DNA of 64,000 nucleotides from Acholoe squamosa (GCA_949317995.1 OX439037.1:73843762-73907761), one strand, 5' to 3'. Counted from the first letter of the stretch, positions 37,280-49,240 are shown. The notes: generated by a model from the sequence alone, not told the origin. Numbers and translations are program-made.

Positions 37280-38090
37280 AGCTCCTCTAAAGGTATGTTC
37301 AACAAATGTAAGAGCTGAATGACAAGTAGACATAATGATGCAGTACATTCACCTACATGCATTAATTCCCATCCACTCAGTAGAGCCATGATTATAGGTA
37401 GCAGGCTTTGCAGAGAGCAGGATAACTGTGACATATTTGGTTAATATTGTGCATGATAAATGAACCTGGTATAACTATTCACACAGTGTCCCAGAGAGAC
37501 ATAAGAATGTTTGCCTGTTCAAGTTGCCCTGTACCAAATGCTGCATAAATAGTGGTGGTAAAAAGTTAGCCTCAGTCCCAGGAGTAGCCATCTTGTGTGT
37601 TTGAAAGGGCTAATTTCCTAGTGGAGTGATTGCCCTTTCCTTTCTTTCATTTCCTCTTATGACTCCAGCCTGTCCACAATTACCTAACCTAACTAAGCCA
37701 CTATATTTTCTTTTCTCCCTGTCCCTTTCTACCCTCAGGTGAAAGCTGAAATAAGCATTTCCAATGGTAACCCATTTTTCAATGTCCTCCCACTGAAGAC
37801 ATGCACATGCTCATTAAATCAATTTTCAGATGTTGAGAACCTGATCAATAGCAAGAATCACTGATAGATATGATCATGATGTGCATTTAAACATGGAAGC
37901 TTTCTTTAATCCTGGAACATGTTTTAGGCATGGTATATCCTGTATGCATTGTAATAGAACCTAAAAGTGCAAGAACACCATTCAGAGAATCATTGATCAT
38001 CAGGTAGTTTAAGTGCATTATGTAGTGACAAAGCTGTTTTACTTATCCCAAGAAGCTATCCAAATCTCTGTTCATCAGGAAGTTGGCAGT
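37280..38090. other. Intergenic sequence
   Basis: No gene, array or transposon end recognised. Confidence 0.4.
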
Positions 38091-38099
38091 TTCCTATTC

Positions 38100-38290
38100 A
38101 CCAGCCTTGTTCTGCATCTGTGTGAATTCAATTGGACCTATCACTGAAAGTGGCAAGCAGGTCAAGTGAAAGTGATTTCCCTTGTGACTGTAGGGTGCAG
38201 CAGACCTGGGAAAGATGTTACCTATAGTAATTGAATACTTAAGCTTTGTAGTTAAAAAAAAAACAGACAGGTCAAGTAGATGTTCAATCG
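38100..38290 (-). repeat. Inverted fragment of the 19-31 kb duplication
   Basis: On the minus strand this carries the TCACAAGGGAAATCAC..TTGACCTGCTTGCCACTTT..GTGATAGGTCCAATTGAATT series found on the plus strand near 20718-20790, 26878-26935 and 31795-31860. It is the fourth copy of this sub-block and the only inverted one. Confidence 0.65.
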
Positions 38291-38509
38291 TATGGTCACA
38301 GAATACAGTGGACACTATGAAGCAATATGTAGATGGGTCGTTGAGATAACATATCTGGTTGATGTTGTGAGCAATCAATTGCTCTTCTGCAGGATATCAT
38401 ATGGTTGGGATTCCCATATGTATATGAACAAAATTATGAACATTGTCATCATGATTATAATTCATTGCTCATGGAATGGTTAATATTAGGATCACTCACG
38501 TGAGGGATA

Positions 38510-38805
38510 TGCTACATAAGCAAATGTCAATGACCATGGAATATTTTTGTATCGTATTCCCCCAGGTCGGCTGGCGTATTCCCCGAAGCCATTATGGCTG
38601 AGTGGAATCGACCAGCCCCACAGAGGGGAATACTTTACAGAAATATGTAATGGGAGTTCACATTTGCATTTATGATATGCTACACAGGTTTGAAAGCTTT
38701 TAAATAATGGAAACATGGCAATATTTACTCAGCATGTCACATGATCACCAGCTATGGAATACAAGCATATTGTATTCCATCCCCCATGGAATATGGCAGT
38801 TCTAG
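38510..38805. repeat. Foldback (MITE-like) element, copy 2
   Basis: Arms at about 38511-38580 and 38625-38695 are imperfect inverted repeats (ATATGCTAC..GCAAATGT.. mirrored by ..ACATTTGCATTTATGATATGCTAC). The left arm shares TGTATCGTATTCCC with the 1115-1405 copy. The associated small palindrome is at 38752-38805. Non-coding. Confidence 0.7.
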
Positions 38806-38935
38806 TACTTATCTATAATAACAGCCATATCTGCCACTATTACACGAATTTTGTGACTTTGGGTTCTTTTTGTGGATATTCCCGGTCTGATGCCTCGATA
38901 TTGCATGCCATGATGCATACATCATGCCATTTGTA

Positions 38936-39115
38936 AGGTGTGCGGTTATCCATGGATAACAGGCACCCAGTGCCGGTTATCCATGGATATTAGGCACGCC
39001 TTACATGTGGAGGAACTTATTTAAAACCGTTTTACTCCAGCCGAGAATAGAACCCAGACCGCCATATTGAAAGGCGAGAGTCTTACCTCCAGACCAAGCT
39101 GGCGGAGGTACACCG
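38936..39115 (-). repeat. SINE-like unit: tRNA-like head plus foldback
   Basis: On the minus strand, 39115 to 39041 resembles a tRNA: an A-box-like segment AGCTTGGTCTGGAGGTAAG (about 39082-39100) and a B-box-like GGGTTCTATTCTC (39043-39055). It is followed by a palindromic GGTTATCCATGGATAAC-type segment (38945-38990). The same association of a GTTATCC foldback and tRNA-like units is seen at 44.8-45.55 kb. The B box departs from GGTTCRANTCC, so it is not a functional tRNA gene. Confidence 0.5.
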
Positions 39116-39119
39116 AGGG

Positions 39120-40680
39120 TTAAAATCTGTACTCACCGAAAACCATGCGATGACCTCCATGTTTGACATCAAATTTCTTACTATTTGGAGAAGAAATACA
39201 ATGAATACTTCTCATGGAAGACGTAGTAGATATCCTTTTTGATGTTAGTATTGTCCTTAATGTTTGCCATGACGAAATTAATTAATAAATCCATGATATC
39301 TGACGTGAAATGATATGAATCCATGCGGCCTTCTCCTTCGTTCTAAGTAAGCCAGAGGTTGGTGTCTGTCCTACATATTTTTGCACCTCCAATAGCAAGA
39401 AATTTCCACAACTGTGGCTTCTACTTTCAAAATGGCGTGGCGAGCTAAATTTGACAGGGGGGACTTTGTAGAGGTTCTACATGAAGAAAATCGTGATTTG
39501 TCATATTAAATTGGGTTTAGTATTACTCAACGCGTATATATCATAAAGCATAAAGGGTTATGAATGTTCATTTAGATATGCCCACGCATTTGTTTATTAT
39601 CATAAATTTACAGAAATGATTTGTTATAACTTATTCAAATATTCTTTATTAAACTTATTTGCTCTTTCTTATTGCTATTGCTTTTTACCCTTTAGCAATA
39701 TAACTTTAAACTTTAATTTAGAATTGATTATAGACACAAAAAAAACAATATATGCTCCCTGCGTTCTTTCTAGGTCAAGACGAAGAAGACGAAGGGCATG
39801 GATACGGCAGTCCCTCTATATTTACTGTTTGTTGGATTATTGGATTTTTACGTTAAAATTAAGTAACGGCAAGCTTATTTATGGACACTAACATCAAATA
39901 TGGGATATCTATTTCTTAAGAATGGCTGCTCTAAAGGTATATATGCTTCACAATCCAATGACATTCATGACGATTCATTGAGCCCGGCTAAAATACAAGT
40001 ATTGCGACTGCGGCTATCACTTGGGCTTGGCAAAGGATTACTTTTAACATGGATATCAGGTGATTTTTATACTTTGAGGGTTTTTTTGTGTAATAAAATA
40101 AGTAGTTAATGGATAATTTATGACGTGTGTGTGTTATCAAACTATATCGAAGGACCTTACGCATAAGGTGCAGCTGATGTGTAAGGCCCACTCTGAGTTG
40201 ATGAAATGCTAAAAGACGTAGCTGGGGGTTGAATTTGAGCTGTTTAGTCTTGTTCTGTAGGACAGAATCCTTGGCTATAAGGCACAGAATCTATAAGGTG
40301 AAGCAAATGACTACCCTTACATATCGTGCCTCATAATCAAGGTACTATCAAAAGCATTACATTTAAAACACAAATTACCACCATGTGGCATCTTTCATAC
40401 CAAAAATAGAGCTCTAATATAATTCTTCTTGCAGGGAGCAAACAGATTAAGGCTTAATGTGTCTGCATGTAGTGCAGAAAGGCACTAAATTATCTGGAGA
40501 AATGAAGTATAACGTCTCTTTGTAATAAATGTAATTGCCACAAAATGACTGGATATCACATACCACTCGATGATTACCATGAATATTAGATATTGAAGAG
40601 ACCCTGTGGACAGTGATGAGGTTGATAAACTTTTAAAGCCATGTCCAGTAACAAGAAAAATGTGGCAAGGACCATGGATA
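39120..40680. other. Intergenic sequence
   Basis: Short frames only (39616-39891, 39900-40109). A fragment near 40107-40140 (AATGGATAA..ATGACG.GTG..GTTATC) resembles one arm of the 44806-44911 palindrome. Nothing else is recognised. Confidence 0.4.
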
Positions 40681-40726
40681 GGGAGTTGCGCTCATAGATC
40701 ATGGCAACATCACTAGCCACTGCATG

Positions 40727-40765
40727 TGACGTCACTGAGGCAGCATGACGTCACCAATGACATCA
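40727..40765. promoter_or_regulatory. Cluster of three CRE-like sites
   Basis: TGACGTCA at 40727-40734 and 40746-40753 and TGACATCA at 40758-40765, with CCAAT overlapping the last spacer. Immediately after, GGAGTTGC near 40797 and GCAACTCC near 40843 form an inverted repeat enclosing a GC-rich CCGGCCG segment. This could be an enhancer or promoter without an evident gene, or part of a repeat. Confidence 0.4.
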
Positions 40766-42092
40766 TAGGTGACAGGGAGAAATCCGAAAACATTATGGAG
40801 TTGCTACGGTCACTACACTCCCGGCCGCTGATGCGGCTTGCAACTCCAAAAAATACATAAGGGAAGGAGCCAACCAGTATGGACCAATGGGGGGAACACT
40901 GGATGTACCTTTCCATGGCTTTGATCAAAGTGGTTTTACAGCAACAGTAGCCTTAATGGAAACATGGGTATACTGCTTTGAAACCAGTTATGGCAGTATA
41001 TTAAGGTAATTCAATTTCAACATGTGACATATGATAAGAAGAAGTCTTACCAAAGAACCTTACTTCTTGTTATAGTACACCTTCCCAAGATTGCATTTCA
41101 CACCTTTTAGTAAATTACCTAGAACCATGACATGCCAGCGTAGGAACATCGATCTACCTCTAGTAGTTAGAGTGCCACTTCTGCATAATTCAAGAAGTAA
41201 TCAAAGTCATTAAGTCCTTCTCTACCTGCCCTAATTACATGATCTTATCACATGACCATGTCAGCCAATCACACAGATTGACACATACACTGAAAAAAGT
41301 CTTCCTGACAAAGTGACATGTATACCCATGTCTACTTGATTTGACACAGAGAGCACACGTCATTGGGACATGTGCACATATGTCACCGTGACAACTGAAG
41401 CACACAGTAATCCTCATACGATTTGACATGCCTAAAAATGCCATGTCATCTGTGAGTTGACTAGGGTCACGGCCATGTCAAAGGCACTTGACATGTGATG
41501 GTTTGACATACCTAACTGTTCTAATATATTCCACTAGGTGGGGAAAACAACCATTTTGGTACCAGGATTAATCACTACCAAGAGGTACTACCAACACTTG
41601 AGACATTTGATGTATCTGTGTCTTTTTGTTTTCATGAAGAATAGATCACTAAGGTCTTTAAATACTATCAATGAATGGCAGTGAATTCTATTTCATTCTT
41701 AAATTTGCATTTGTTATTGAATATCAAAATAGACAGCCACAATCCTGAATCCCTCAACTGGGGAGGATAGACACCTTGTGTGTGGGTCAGTGAAAATACC
41801 AAAAGAGTGTATGCTAACCCACAGTCTATAATCTCAGTATCTTCATAACATGGAGACAAATGGCATTGCCATGCATCTCCATGCCCTTGTCTTATGGACT
41901 GCATAGAGGGCCTCAGTCAAGTAGAAGTTCTATAGTGCCTTAGTGTTGCAGGCCTGTGGGGCTATGATATCCCCTGCCTTCTATTATAGGCCTGCCTTGA
42001 TTGAACATTGGTACATAGCTATTGACTGCTCTTGACCCTTACATAATTAAATCAGAGTATTACCTAGCACTCAGGTGAATGGATCAGAAATA

Positions 42093-42184
42093 TGTGACAT
42101 GTCTTCATTACGCATGTCAAATGAAGTTGACGAACCAAATATGAGAGCGTCAACCTCATTTGACATGCCTTCATACATGTCATG
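42093..42184. repeat. GACATG foldback, about 92 bp
   Basis: The left arm (..GCATGTCAAATGAAGTTGACG) and right arm (CGTCAACCTCATTTGACATGC..) are near-perfect inverted repeats of about 37 bases around a short loop at 42132-42146. The same TTTGACATG / CATGTCAAA words recur at 41235-41520, so the foldback is probably one end of a larger, decayed element. Confidence 0.7.
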
Positions 42185-42189
42185 TGGGA

Positions 42190-43600
42190 GACAAATTTTG
42201 ACCTGTGCAGTATGCGTCAAAGCGATCATTGTTCTTCTCTCTGTGTACAAGCTTGTTCTTTAATGGATTTTTTTCACACAGCTGCCACTGAAGGAACTTG
42301 AACTAAATGTCTTGACACATGGTTTCACCACGTTTAGTGAGGCATAGTATGTTTACCATAAGGCAGTGACATAGCTGCCTCACAGTTAAAGGAACTTTCT
42401 CACCTCTATTGACTCAAAATCATCACAAGCTTCCATTAAATTGCTCCTTCATCTAGCATACAAGTTATGATAGAGAAACCACCTTTACTGTAAATCAAAT
42501 TAATGGCTGTAGTAATCCCTTATGGTGCAGGGCTTCTTTATTTATTACATTCCATGAAAATAACATGTTACACCACTAGGTCTCCATTGTGTTGCGCTTG
42601 TTAAGTGCTAAGTGGGGTTGAGAGGGTAGGCTGGGGTGGGGCTGCTGACTGGCCCTAAAGCTAAATGTTCCTTGAAGGTCAGCTCCTTAAGAGAATTTCA
42701 TTCAATATAATCCTTTTTCGCTGGCTGAATGGGCCCTACTGAGCTGAACTCAGTGGTGAAAAACTTGTTGGGAAAGTCATTAATGTGACCAATGAGTGTA
42801 ACCAGTTTGGCATGCTCAAAGAGCAATTTACTTTTAGTTTTTAAATTGATAGAGTTTCTTCAATGCATGTAGTCCTCTGGCAAATATTCTGCATATTTTG
42901 GTACATATTTTAAAGTGGGACAATTATGATTTAGTTCTTGCAATGTTATAATATGTCATCATTTGTTTCTCCAGAGAATAGAATATTGTAAAATACATGT
43001 GCTATGCAAATTTAGCTAGGGAAACCTATTTACATGAAAACTCAAGAGATGAAATTTAAATGAGTTGTGCCAGCACACAAAACAACCTGTATTATGCTCC
43101 ATTCAGAAACACTCACTAAGCAGGAAAGAGTAGGTGGTCAATAATAGAATGCCCAAACTTTGCAAAAGTAGTACACGGAAAATGTGAATTTAGAGTAGCC
43201 TAGTGTGTGGGAAAGGAAACAACAAACAACTGTATGCCTATTCATTGCCTTCCTTCCATTGTGTTTGGTTGTTCTGGCAAATCTTGCTTTCGGGTCATAT
43301 AGTCTAAAAATACCAAATGATGAAGTTTCTTTTAAAAGAGGGGTCAGTGTTGCTTTGCTAGCCTGGGCCTAGCATATTGTTATTTGTAGGAGGGGGTGGA
43401 GTTAGCCAATTTTTATTTGACAATTCCATCTACTGAACCTGCCAGCTCTCTGGCCAACCCGAAACTTCTTTCTGTCTTTTCAATCTGATCGATCAATGGC
43501 AGCGTTAGGCACATTAAACTTTTTTGGGCTCTTTCCCATGATTTCTATAGCCTATAGCATGTACATGAAGCTCTGGTCAGCCTGGCACCATAAGGCTGAA
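42190..43600. other. Intergenic sequence
   Basis: No supportable gene or repeat structure. Confidence 0.4.
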
Positions 43601-43689
43601 TGTTAGTGGAGAGTAGCAAGTTGCCCCCAGTAGGACAGCCTCATTAGGAAACAGGAACCCACTTCTCAGCTCTTCTTCCTGATTCTTGG

Positions 43690-43990
43690 CCAGCATTGCA
43701 GGCAAACCCCAGGATGAACTCCTGGGCCCCTAATCCTCACCTCTGCTACCACAGTCTCAGTACCCTTTACCAAGGTGTGATTAGGAAAAACCTGGCAGTT
43801 GATCTGCTTGGAGATTATCAACCTGGGGGAGGCCCTTCCTACAGAAATCTAGGTGCTTTCTGGAGTAGGTGGGGATCAGGTGATGGGGAGGGCCCGTGTG
43901 GATGGCCAACGTGAAGACCTCTAAAGCTCTGGTTCCCATAAATTCGCTGCTGATAAGGGGGAGGATTGTGAGGGTATGATACTGAAGTCA
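43690..43990 (+). repeat. Low-copy duplication family II, member
   Basis: 43860-43985 aligns with 50190-50340 on the same strand (GGGGAT.AGGTGA.G.GG.., GGATGG.C.A.GTGAAG.., GGTTCCCATAAATTC.CTGCTGAT.., GATGGGGAGG). Reading frames across it differ between copies, so the similarity is not protein-level. Confidence 0.6.
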
Positions 43991-44805
43991 AACCTATACC
44001 TCAGCGGTGGGAAGTGTTGGAGAAATGGCTGCCTACAGCAGCTCTGTGTATATTTCAAAATTATATTACATCACATTACATTATAATATATTACAATGAA
44101 ATATAATTGTGGTGTTTTTGAGGACCTTTGGTAGGACAGCTAATTAATATCACGCTGCATTATTATGATGATGTAGCCCGAAGTCCTGAAATACACCTGC
44201 ATTTTGCCTACCAATTATTTCAATCATTACTAGGTTCAATGTTTCAGAAAAGGAATGGATATACCAATGAGGCATTATGAAAAGAGGCTGAACTAACCCC
44301 ATTCATAGTTGTAAAGAGAATAGCCCCCCCCCTCCCCTTCCGTGATTTTTGTTTGTATTTTCCCCACCTTTTCATTATGATAAAAGGGAGTTTCCTCTCT
44401 GCATTAGTGAAAAAAATAGACCAAAGCATGAACAAATGATCAGTAAATCATACAATCTTAGTATATCAAACTAAGCACTGTTTACTGTTCTAGGATATAG
44501 ACATTTATAAATAAGTTTGGAAGTGGACTTCCAATTAGGTTAGTAACAATAGTTCATATTCACACTAAGTGTTTCATTTGGACTTGTATTTTGCATTGAT
44601 AAGATGTGTATACAAACTGTACATCTTTCACAGTAACACAGGTACAGCATTTGACACTCATGTGTTGAATTCCCGTCTAGTTTAGAAACCCCTCAGTGGC
44701 TGCGAGATGTTTGGTGGTGTCCCATTGCCATCAGTTTGCAGGTCTGGGGGAAATGGGACATTGGGCCTACCCACTTGCACGACCAGATATATTGAACAAG
44801 TAACC

Positions 44806-44911
44806 AATGGATAACTGATGACGAGTGGGTGTTATCGACGGATAATGACACGAGGCCGTAGGCCGAGTGTTATTATCATCGATAACACCCACGAGTCATC
44901 AGTTATCCATT
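44806..44911. repeat. 106-bp near-perfect palindrome
   Basis: AATGGATAACTGATGAC at 44806 is mirrored by GTCATCAGTTATCCATT ending 44911. The arms of about 52 bases match with few mismatches through GTGGGTGTTATCGA to a centre near GGCC-GTA-GGCC. Such a structure could extrude a cruciform. It stands at the left edge of the tRNA-like cluster, whose right edge (45460-45545) carries related GTTATCC words. Confidence 0.88.
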
Positions 44912-44996
44912 GACTACTTATTTTATACCACGAAACCAATAAATAATCAATATTATACCAATAAATTCAAGTTGAAAACAAAAATTATTCCCCCTC

Positions 44997-45425
44997 CCCG
45001 GGACTCGAAGCCAGCCATGACAGTGTGTGTACACAGGTACATACACCTCCTCGCCCGGCAGCGGACAGCAAGAGCGCCCGTCTCGGCTAGCCTTGGCAGC
45101 GACACACGGCGAAAAATAGTGTTTGTACACGATCGGTACATACACCTCGTCGCCCTGCAGCGTCCTGGCCGGGATTCGATCCGTGGACCCCTCACGGCTG
45201 AGCGCGACGTGCTAACCGCTAGACCACCGCGTCTCCTCCTTCTCACGGTTATGTTTGTGTATAATACACCTCGTCGCCCGGCAGCGGACAGCGACAGCGC
45301 ACACGGCTTTGTATCATATCCAGATTTGGTTCGAACCGAGCGTATCTTGTCAGTCCCTGTGGCGCAGTGCATAGGGAGTTGGATTTGGGATGTGAGACTT
45401 CAGGTTCGATCCCTACCCTGGCCTG
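44997..45425. repeat. Cluster of three tRNA-like SINE heads
   Basis: Minus-strand unit 1: A box TAGCCGAGACGGGCGC (complement of 45074-45090), B-box-like GGCTTCGAGTCCC (45000-45012). Minus-strand unit 2: A box TGGTCTAGCGGTTAGCACG (45208-45226), B box GGATCGAATCCC (45171-45182). Plus-strand unit 3: A box TGGCGCAGTGC (about 45360), B box GGTTCGATCCC (45413-45423), body 45353-45425. Units 1 and 2 and the 45250-45305 stretch share a CTCGTCGCCCGGCAGCGGACAG-type module. Paired pol III boxes indicate tRNA-derived SINEs; acceptor stems do not pair well enough for tRNA genes. Confidence 0.65.
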
Positions 45426-45439
45426 GAAAATTTCGTGGG

Positions 45440-45545
45440 TTTTAACATGTAACATATGATTTGGAAGGTGTGCTGTTATCCATGTAAGGCGTGCTGTTAT
45501 CCATGTAAGGCGTGCTGTTATCCAGGATAACCGCACGCCTTCCAA
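45440..45545. repeat. Short tandem plus inverted GTTATCC repeat
   Basis: AAGGCGTGCTGTTATCCATGT-type units of about 21 bases occur about three times (45468-45525), ending in the inverted GGATAACCGCACGCCTTCC. Related words occur at 38936-39010 and in the 44806 palindrome. Confidence 0.75.
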
Positions 45546-45946
45546 GATTGATGTTACAGCCTACAGGGTGTGCAATATCGACAGATATGTGGATGGGAAT
45601 AGACCCCAAAAAGCACTGTGTATGCCAGAAATCGTGGTATAACAGAGCATAATGCTAACTCAACCAATGAATATGATGCAGCACTGCACAGTGTGGCCCT
45701 TAAAGGGTTAAGTGCTGCTCCTCCTTTATTTTATTGACTATTTCAAGGAATGTGACTGCATTAATACATTACATATGCATTTCATTAGAGAAGACTCCTC
45801 ATATTGACATAGGGTGTTGCTGAAAGTATATCTGCAGCAAGACATAATTATTTCTTTCTTGAACTCATAAAGCATGACACCTTTCTGACTTCACAGTGCC
45901 TTTTCTTATAAGTATTGTGTGCATCAATGACAAATTCCAGCAAAGG

Positions 45947-46170
45947 CCCAAGCAAATTGTCGTCATCTGTCGCCATGATTGGTCATCAATGGTGACTACT
46001 TTTTGAGTGATAACTCATTCCGTCATCTTTCACCACTGTGTGTTAGACTCATGTGGCATAGCAATTGCTATTCCTGGTGATCTTGTGCTATAACGACGTT
46101 GTGTTCCATCTAGCGACATGTGTGAGCCACTTCACACAGGTTGACGAGGACTGACGACAATTTGCTGGGG
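45947..46170. mobile_element. Array-free derivative of the 21.3-kb TIR element
   Basis: It starts CCCAAGCAAATTGTCGTC and ends ACGACAATTTGCTGGG. Its first about 110 bases match 21284-21390 and its last about 105 bases match 22975-23079, joined directly at a GCAATTGCTATTCCTGG junction. The two satellite arrays of the long copy are absent. This is either the ancestral short form or an internal deletion. Confidence 0.88.
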
Positions 46171-46217
46171 CTGTTGTGATGTATCATGCCGAACCAATAC
46201 AACAGTGCCACACTTAA

Positions 46218-46536
46218 GGGCCGAGTCATTTATTGCCACCTGGGGGGGGGGGAGTTGGCTTGATGGATATTGGTGAATCGGCAGATTTTTTCTCGCCCCC
46301 CATCACTATGACCAAAATGATCAGGACCCCCCCCCCAATAAGATCTGATTTTGCAAAATGACCGGCCAAAGATCATGCATGGAATGATGTGTCGCAATGG
46401 GTATTTGAATTTCCCATATTTAGTTTTTACCCCACCAGTGCAAAGGTTTATTGGGGCTCTTTTTCAAAATGCCCCCCCCCCCCTCTGTCTAACAACAACA
46501 CGCCCCCCCCCATCTAGCAATAAATGACTCGGGCTC
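46218..46536. mobile_element. PIF/Harbinger-like MITE, 319 bp
   Basis: The ends are GGGCCGAGTCATTTATTGCC (left) and an inverted GAGCCCGAGTCATTTATTGC (right), about 20 bases. TAA lies directly outside both ends (46215-46217, 46537-46539). A TWA target duplication with GG/GA..GCC termini is characteristic of PIF/Harbinger. Poly-G next to the left end and poly-C next to the right end (runs of 9-11) extend the inverted repeat. There is no ORF. Confidence 0.85.
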
Positions 46537-46619
46537 TAATCACAAGTGCTGCATTGGTGTATTATGCCAGATCCAATGAATATCTCCAGTTTTATCACAC
46601 ATTGTGCAACATACCTTGG

Positions 46620-47350
46620 CTTTGGACAGGAGCTACTGTCTTCATGTTGGATCTGGGGGCGGGGGATCAAGTAATGGTTTGATGGATACAACTAGGGGGC
46701 ATAGGGAACCCCCAACATATATATTATGTTGCATAAAATGGTGCTTTGCTGGAGGCAACATTCACTAGCTCTCCTCACCTATCCCCATTTAAATTGAGAT
46801 CAGCGCTCTGCTTGAATCTTTGTTTGGCTGGGGAACCAAAGCTGAGTGTGCATTTGTCCAGACCAGAACCGAATGATTTCAAAATATAAACATTAAACTT
46901 CAGCTCATGCTCATAGTTTTCATTTAATTCATATTTGAATAGAACATTCCTTCATGACTATTATTAAAACCCAGAGATGCCCACACTTCACATGGACCGA
47001 TTATCAATTTTGAAATACCTCCCTGGTGTTGCTGTATATGTCGAATAAATCAGAAACACAACTGTGATAGTGAACATGTCATTCTATGCGACTATGGATC
47101 AGCTTATAAAGACACTTGTGGGCCCTTGCCGACCCAGCATTGTGCAAAATCTCATAAGCAATCCCCATTTTGTCTCTGGTCTGTATCCAATGCCCCTCAC
47201 CACCTTGTATACGTCTTGTGGTCTGTTCACCTCACACCTCATGCACCATCCCTATTCCACCATTATAAATGACAGTTTGTAATCCCAGCTTCTCCCACAC
47301 TTTCACTCCTCCTTTTTTCTACATGTATGCCTGTAACACTGTACAACACA
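46620..47350 (+). repeat. Low-copy duplication family II, member
   Basis: 46650-46760 matches 55515-55620 (TGATGGATACAAC.AGGGGG.A..AGG..). 47200-47340 matches 55740-55870 (CACC.TACC.. CCATTATAAATGACAG, then CAATCC..CTTCTC.CA..TT.CACC). No conserved frame is seen. The match continues at 48330-48390 with the last part of 55880-55918. Confidence 0.6.
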
Positions 47351-47399
47351 ATTTTACTTTTCAATAAAATTGAGCTGAAACCTTCTAATTCCTATGTAT

Positions 47400-48800
47400 T
47401 TTGATCTGGGGAATTCATAAATAACATCCATTTTTTTGCTGGCAGCTCTCAATTTTGAGATACCCATAATACCTAGAATTCTCCATTTTCATCCTCGGTA
47501 GCAAAATCCATATTAGTGCAAACTGTACAAACACGAGATTTCACATCAAATCTGGTTTATTTATTTTTGATTACCATTTACAAACCCATATCAGTTCTAA
47601 TGAATTATTCATCCTTTGACTAGTGTAGACTATGTAGCCTATTTTTTATTATAATATCAAATTACCCTCACTTTAATATCATGACTTTAATCTGATGTTT
47701 AGATGCAGCCTCACTCACCATAAATCATGGTTGGATGCTCTAAATGATCCAGAGGTCAATGTTTTAAGGAAGTAAACATGGAAATTTGCCTGTACTTTTA
47801 AGAATGACTGTCCTTGTACCAAAATGAAGCAATATATCCCTGTGACAAGTGGTTATAATGCAATGTACATGAAATTGAACCTATTTGGTGTGGATATATA
47901 TACATCTTGACCTCTTTTAGCATTATCGAAGATTGACTCTTGCTTCTGAACTACCAAAACTGCTACAACTATGCATATGGAGTGTGCTAACACCAAACAC
48001 ATAATATTCTATAAAACTGGTTCTGATGCTCGGAATGATAGAAACCTAGGAACCACTTTTGGGTGAAAAATGATTTACACTAGTGTCAAAGCTATTCATA
48101 TAACCCAGACAAATGCCAAGAATGACATAAGAAAGTTCTTGTACATATTTGGACTATATTATATAGGTGAACATAGTGAAATCATTGCCCTCATAGGTGA
48201 TTTTTAGCATATCTGGCACCCTATGGATATCTCAAAATTGAGAGCCAATAGGCATTTTTTTAATCTCTGATTCAGCAGAGCTTCAAATTAGGTTTAATTG
48301 GTATGTTTGGTCTCTGTTTTTTTCCAGCCGTTGGACAGTGTAATTCTTCCTTCAACAGTCAGAATGAGACCTTAATACTTCTTAATGACGGATTACTCTG
48401 GACAGAGTAACTAAAGAAGCCACACACAGCACTTTGGAGTTTGGTTAGCTCTGATAGTGGCGTGAATACTGGCTAGTGAGAGTGATGGAGTGTATGGTTT
48501 TTGATGGCTTCTTATATTTCCCCCCACCCTTTCAAGACCAAATTAGAACTTTCTACTCTAAATGTAATTTGTACCTTCCAGCCAAAGTCTGTTAGGTACT
48601 CAAATATTGTTAGGACTGTGAATGCATGGCAATTTACATAGGTTGTCTGTTCATATTAATTTTGCATGTCTTAAAAGAAAACTATGCGATGTAAGCCGTT
48701 TGCAGTTGTCCCTAATTACATGTAGCTAAAAATATCATATATCAGCTATCACGAAGTGGTGCTGCATATAATTCATTATGGCAGGGATTGTAGTAGTTAA
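47400..48800. other. Intergenic sequence
   Basis: Apart from the 48330-48390 fragment of duplication family II, no gene or repeat is recognised. Confidence 0.4.
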
Positions 48801-48869
48801 GAGCACCATACCCCTTAAAGAAAACAAGGAAAATGGTCTGGACTACTTACACACAAAATATATTTTGTC

Positions 48870-49240
48870 AGTTAGAGAAAAAGATTATCCAATTTTCATG
48901 AAGGCGTATTTTGATGGGCCTTTCTACCAAATAAAAGGTATCACTATAGAATAGGGCAGCAGCTTCATCTGATGCGTCTGATGACGTCACAATTGACAAA
49001 ATGCATCACATTTGTACATGCACAACACTGTAAGGGTGCAAAGAGATGCTCTTTATAGGTTATTTTCTGGCATGTTTTGCTACTTCCCTTGGAAATATCA
49101 ATGTATAACCTAACAGAAGGTCCCTGTGTATCATCCTGTATCTTTTACTATTCTCAATATAACGCATTTTACAACACTCTCAATGTATAGGCAATACAGC
49201 ACCTGGGGCATTTTGCCAATCGTGACGTCAGACTAGGCCC
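48870..49240. repeat. Relative of the TTAA-flanked TIR element
   Basis: 48880-48920 shares CATGAAGGCGTATTTTGATGG with the TIR of the 37042 element (CATGATGACGTATTTTGATAG). A second inverted repeat is built around CTGA(TG)ACGTCACAATTGACAAAATGC at 48978-49006 and 49208-49238, a 260-base foldback with a CRE core in each arm. The outer right end is missing, so this copy is truncated or composite. Confidence 0.55.

Noticed and set aside
44997..45425. Functional tRNA genes
   Set aside because: A and B boxes are present but acceptor stems and anticodon arms do not fold convincingly; consistent with SINE heads.
44867..45445. 192-residue ORF and opposite frames
   Set aside because: It runs across a palindrome and SINE units; no domain, and frames exist on both strands.
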